Shown in pieces: positions 5,197 through 7,077 of a DNA stretch of 7,077 bases (the first letter of the stretch is position 1; every line of letters starts with the position of its first letter). The notes beneath the pieces were generated by a model. The model made no database searches. It was given only the letters and a program-made list of their open reading frames with translations, and was not told the DNA's origin. Source of the DNA: Desulfocapsa sp. (lineage in GTDB: Bacteria; Desulfobacterota; Desulfobulbia; Desulfobulbales; Desulfocapsaceae). A program made the position numbers and the translations under genes. The stretch is taken from contig JAOZTO010000127.1 of the NCBI GenBank assembly GCA_029942265.1, positions 1 through 7,077 on the forward strand, read 5' to 3'.

Positions 5197-7077
5197 ATCG
5201 AAAATGGCACACTCAGTGGTTGGTAAGTCAGTCCAAATCAAGGACGCCAGGGAAAAGGTTACAGGCAGTCTAAAATACGGAATTGATCATCAAGTGCCTA
5301 ATATGGTGTTTGGGAAAATACTGAGAAGCCCTCACGCTCACGCTAAAATTAAAAATATTGATACAAGCTCTGCTGATGCTCTACCAGGGGTTCTTGGTGT
5401 CATAACCTACAAAGATGCACCTGACCTAGAGTGGGAGGCATGCTGGTTTAATTACAGAGGTCACATTCTGGACAATACGGTAAGATTTGTGGGGGATGAA
5501 GTCGCTGCAGTTGCTGCCATAAATGAAGATATTGCCAAGCAGGCTATTAAGTTGATTGAAGTAGAATATGAAATATTGCCATCAGTTTTAACGCCTGAAA
5601 TGGCAATGAAACCTGATGCTGCACAGGTAGTATCAGAAGGGAATAAGCGCGAACCATTTGTTATAAATTGGGGAGATGTTGATGATGGTATAGCCAAATC
5701 TGATATTGTTGTTGAAGCAAGTGTGAAATTTGATAGCCAACATTATGCTCCAATTGGAAGAAATGCTTGTATAGCAGAATGGGCTGGAGATAAAGTCACC
5801 ATGTGGACGTCCACCCAGACACCGTCAGAAGCACGATCAAGCGTTGCCCAGGCCTTTGGTATTCCAATCAACAAGGTTAGAGTAATTGCTCTTCCTTCCG
5901 GATGTTCCTTCGGTTTATGGTGGATTAATAACTTCCATATGATGACGGTTCTTTTGGCAAAAAAAATTCGTCGAGCTGTAAAGATTGAGCTTTCACAATC
6001 TGAAAGTATGGCAACGGTAAAACGGCGTCACCTGGAACGATCCCGGGGGCGATTAGGCTGCAAAAAAGATGGCACGATCTTGGCAATAGATATAAAACAT
6101 CTTATTGACAATGGCGGATATGGATTCAAGGATGATGTTGGCTTCTTTTGTTGTGAAACGTATGGAAAAAGCCCTAATGGATATTTTTCTGTTCAGGGAG
6201 TATCAACAAACCTAGTTACAGCGGGTTGTATGCGAGGTGTTGGCGATGTGACAATGGGGGCGTTTATGGAGCGTCTTCTGGATATGGCTGCTGTAGAATT
6301 GGATCAAGATCCGATTGAAATTCGTTTGAAGAATAAAATACATACAGGTGATTTGTTACAAGGGGTATATTCTCTGGAAGGAGATGAATATCATGATCCT
6401 GCCGAATGGAAAGATAAATGGCCACCGGCTTTTCACCTGACTTGTGAAGCTCTTCAGGAATGCTTAACCAAGGGAGCCGAAATATTTGAATGGAAAAAGA
6501 AATGGAAGGGCTGGGGAAAACCATCTGCAGTAGATGGCCCTAAACGGCGTGCTGTTGGCATGGCGGCAGGAACACATTGTTGCGGTACACCAACTGAGGG
6601 GAACACTTCTGCACTTGTTCGTATTCATGCTGACGGCAGTGTGACACTGTGTTGCAGTATGGGGCGGCATGGCCAGGGAAGTGAGACTACGCAGGCTCAA
6701 ATTGCAGCGGAGGCCCTTGGGATTTCGGTAGATCATATTGATGTCGAGGCAGGAGATACAGAAGTTACTCCCTGGAGTCACGGATCCATCGCAAGTACCA
6801 CTGCATACCGTACTGGCTTTATGACCAAGTCTGCGAGTATGGATGCAAGACGTCAAATACTAGAGATTGCCGCTAAACATTATCTTAAGTGTGATCCGAC
6901 AGAACTGGATATGAAAGATAGTGTGATTTTTTGCAAGGATAATGCAGATAATAGTATTCCACTTAAAGAGCTGATGACAGAGTTGATGCCAGATTCCTTG
7001 AGTCCACCGGTGATAATCGGAAGTCCGAGTGAGCAAATGCCGCCTTCAGAATTGTTCGCCAGACAATATGCTGCGCA
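5186..7077 (+). CDS. Molybdenum hydroxylase molybdopterin-binding (large) subunit, 3'-partial
   Basis: This is the catalytic subunit of the same enzyme. 630 codons are read without a stop to the window edge; full-length relatives are about 750-800 aa. The N-terminal a/b-hammerhead domain is at about 17-135 (REKVTG at 22-27, SPHAHAKI at 48-55, RFVGDEVAAVAA at 100-111). The Mo-binding domains follow, with STQTP at 209-213, FG at 242-243, CMRGVGD at 348-354, and GRHGQGSETTQAQIAAEALG at 493-512, then AGDTEVTPWSHGS at 522-534. By family comparison, Gln211, Phe242 and Arg350 match the bovine xanthine oxidase cofactor-site residues Gln767, Phe798 and Arg912. The catalytic Glu near the C-terminus is beyond the window. 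The usual GGGFGGK loop is changed to GCSFGLWW (239-246), with Trp where xanthine oxidase has Glu802. The CoxL-specific AYRCSFR signature is absent, so it is not a form I CO dehydrogenase. It is probably a hydroxylase or dehydrogenase of another aromatic, heterocyclic or aldehyde substrate. Confidence 0.92.
   Translation, partial: MKNKSKMAHSVVGKSVQIKDAREKVTGSLKYGIDHQVPNMVFGKILRSPHAHAKIKNIDTSSADALPGVLGVITYKDAPDLEWEACWFNYRGHILDNTVRFVGDEVAAVAAINEDIAKQAIKLIEVEYEILPSVLTPEMAMKPDAAQVVSEGNKREPFVINWGDVDDGIAKSDIVVEASVKFDSQHYAPIGRNACIAEWAGDKVTMWTSTQTPSEARSSVAQAFGIPINKVRVIALPSGCSFGLWWINNFHMMTVLLAKKIRRAVKIELSQSESMATVKRRHLERSRGRLGCKKDGTILAIDIKHLIDNGGYGFKDDVGFFCCETYGKSPNGYFSVQGVSTNLVTAGCMRGVGDVTMGAFMERLLDMAAVELDQDPIEIRLKNKIHTGDLLQGVYSLEGDEYHDPAEWKDKWPPAFHLTCEALQECLTKGAEIFEWKKKWKGWGKPSAVDGPKRRAVGMAAGTHCCGTPTEGNTSALVRIHADGSVTLCCSMGRHGQGSETTQAQIAAEALGISVDHIDVEAGDTEVTPWSHGSIASTTAYRTGFMTKSASMDARRQILEIAAKHYLKCDPTELDMKDSVIFCKDNADNSIPLKELMTELMPDSLSPPVIIGSPSEQMPPSELFARQYAA

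Noticed and set aside
6264..6856. Two minus-strand frames of 86 and 130 aa
   Set aside because: Both are antisense to the Mo subunit gene, whose conserved motifs run through the same bases. No domain or ribosome binding site supports them.
5186..7077. CO dehydrogenase large subunit (coxL) identity
   Set aside because: The AYRCSFR active-site signature of true CoxL is absent; the corresponding loops read differently.

Overview
The window looks like a piece of a moderately AT-rich bacterial chromosome. All well-supported genes are on the + strand. The gene content (a stand-alone GltA/NfnL-type flavoprotein, an N-carbamoylputrescine amidase and a three-subunit molybdenum hydroxylase) and the protein flavour would suit an anaerobic Gram-negative such as a Desulfobacterota (deltaproteobacterial) lineage. 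That taxonomic guess is inference only; nothing here fixes the organism.

Layout. (1) 1-1404: the 3' part, almost the whole gene, of a GltA-family NADPH-dependent glutamate-synthase-type flavoprotein. Its true start is probably left of the window. (2) 1405-1857: a 453-bp stretch with no convincing gene but much structure. It holds a 12-bp perfect stem just after the gltA stop, a weak minus-strand ORF with a zinc-ribbon-like cysteine pattern, and a roughly 227-bp near-palindrome (1540-1766). In the palindrome's 43-bp core, six of eight mismatches become G-U pairs only if the minus strand is transcribed. (3) 1858-2715: a LuxR-type regulator with a strong Shine-Dalgarno sequence, followed by a weak terminator-like hairpin. 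(4) 2862-3740: aguB-type N-carbamoylputrescine amidohydrolase. (5) 3827-7077: a tightly packed FAD / [2Fe-2S] / molybdopterin gene trio of the xanthine dehydrogenase/CO dehydrogenase superfamily. The last gene is cut by the window end.

How the genes may work together. The three hydroxylase genes overlap (4-bp and 11-bp overlaps) and clearly form one transcriptional and enzymatic unit. Electrons from substrate hydroxylation would pass from the Mo centre through two [2Fe-2S] clusters to FAD. The amidase lies 86 bp upstream on the same strand, so a shared transcript is possible, and the LuxR-type protein immediately before it is the obvious candidate local regulator. A pathway in which a nitrogen compound is oxidised and then hydrolysed to release ammonia and CO2 would fit, with the GltA-like protein linked to nitrogen or NADPH balance, but the substrate cannot be read from the sequence. 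The Mo subunit has lost the canonical GGGFGGK-type ending and has Trp where xanthine dehydrogenase has its purine-contacting Glu, so a simple xanthine dehydrogenase call would be wrong.

Most unusual element: the 1540-1766 palindrome, which could be a MITE-like element or the gene for a structured minus-strand RNA.
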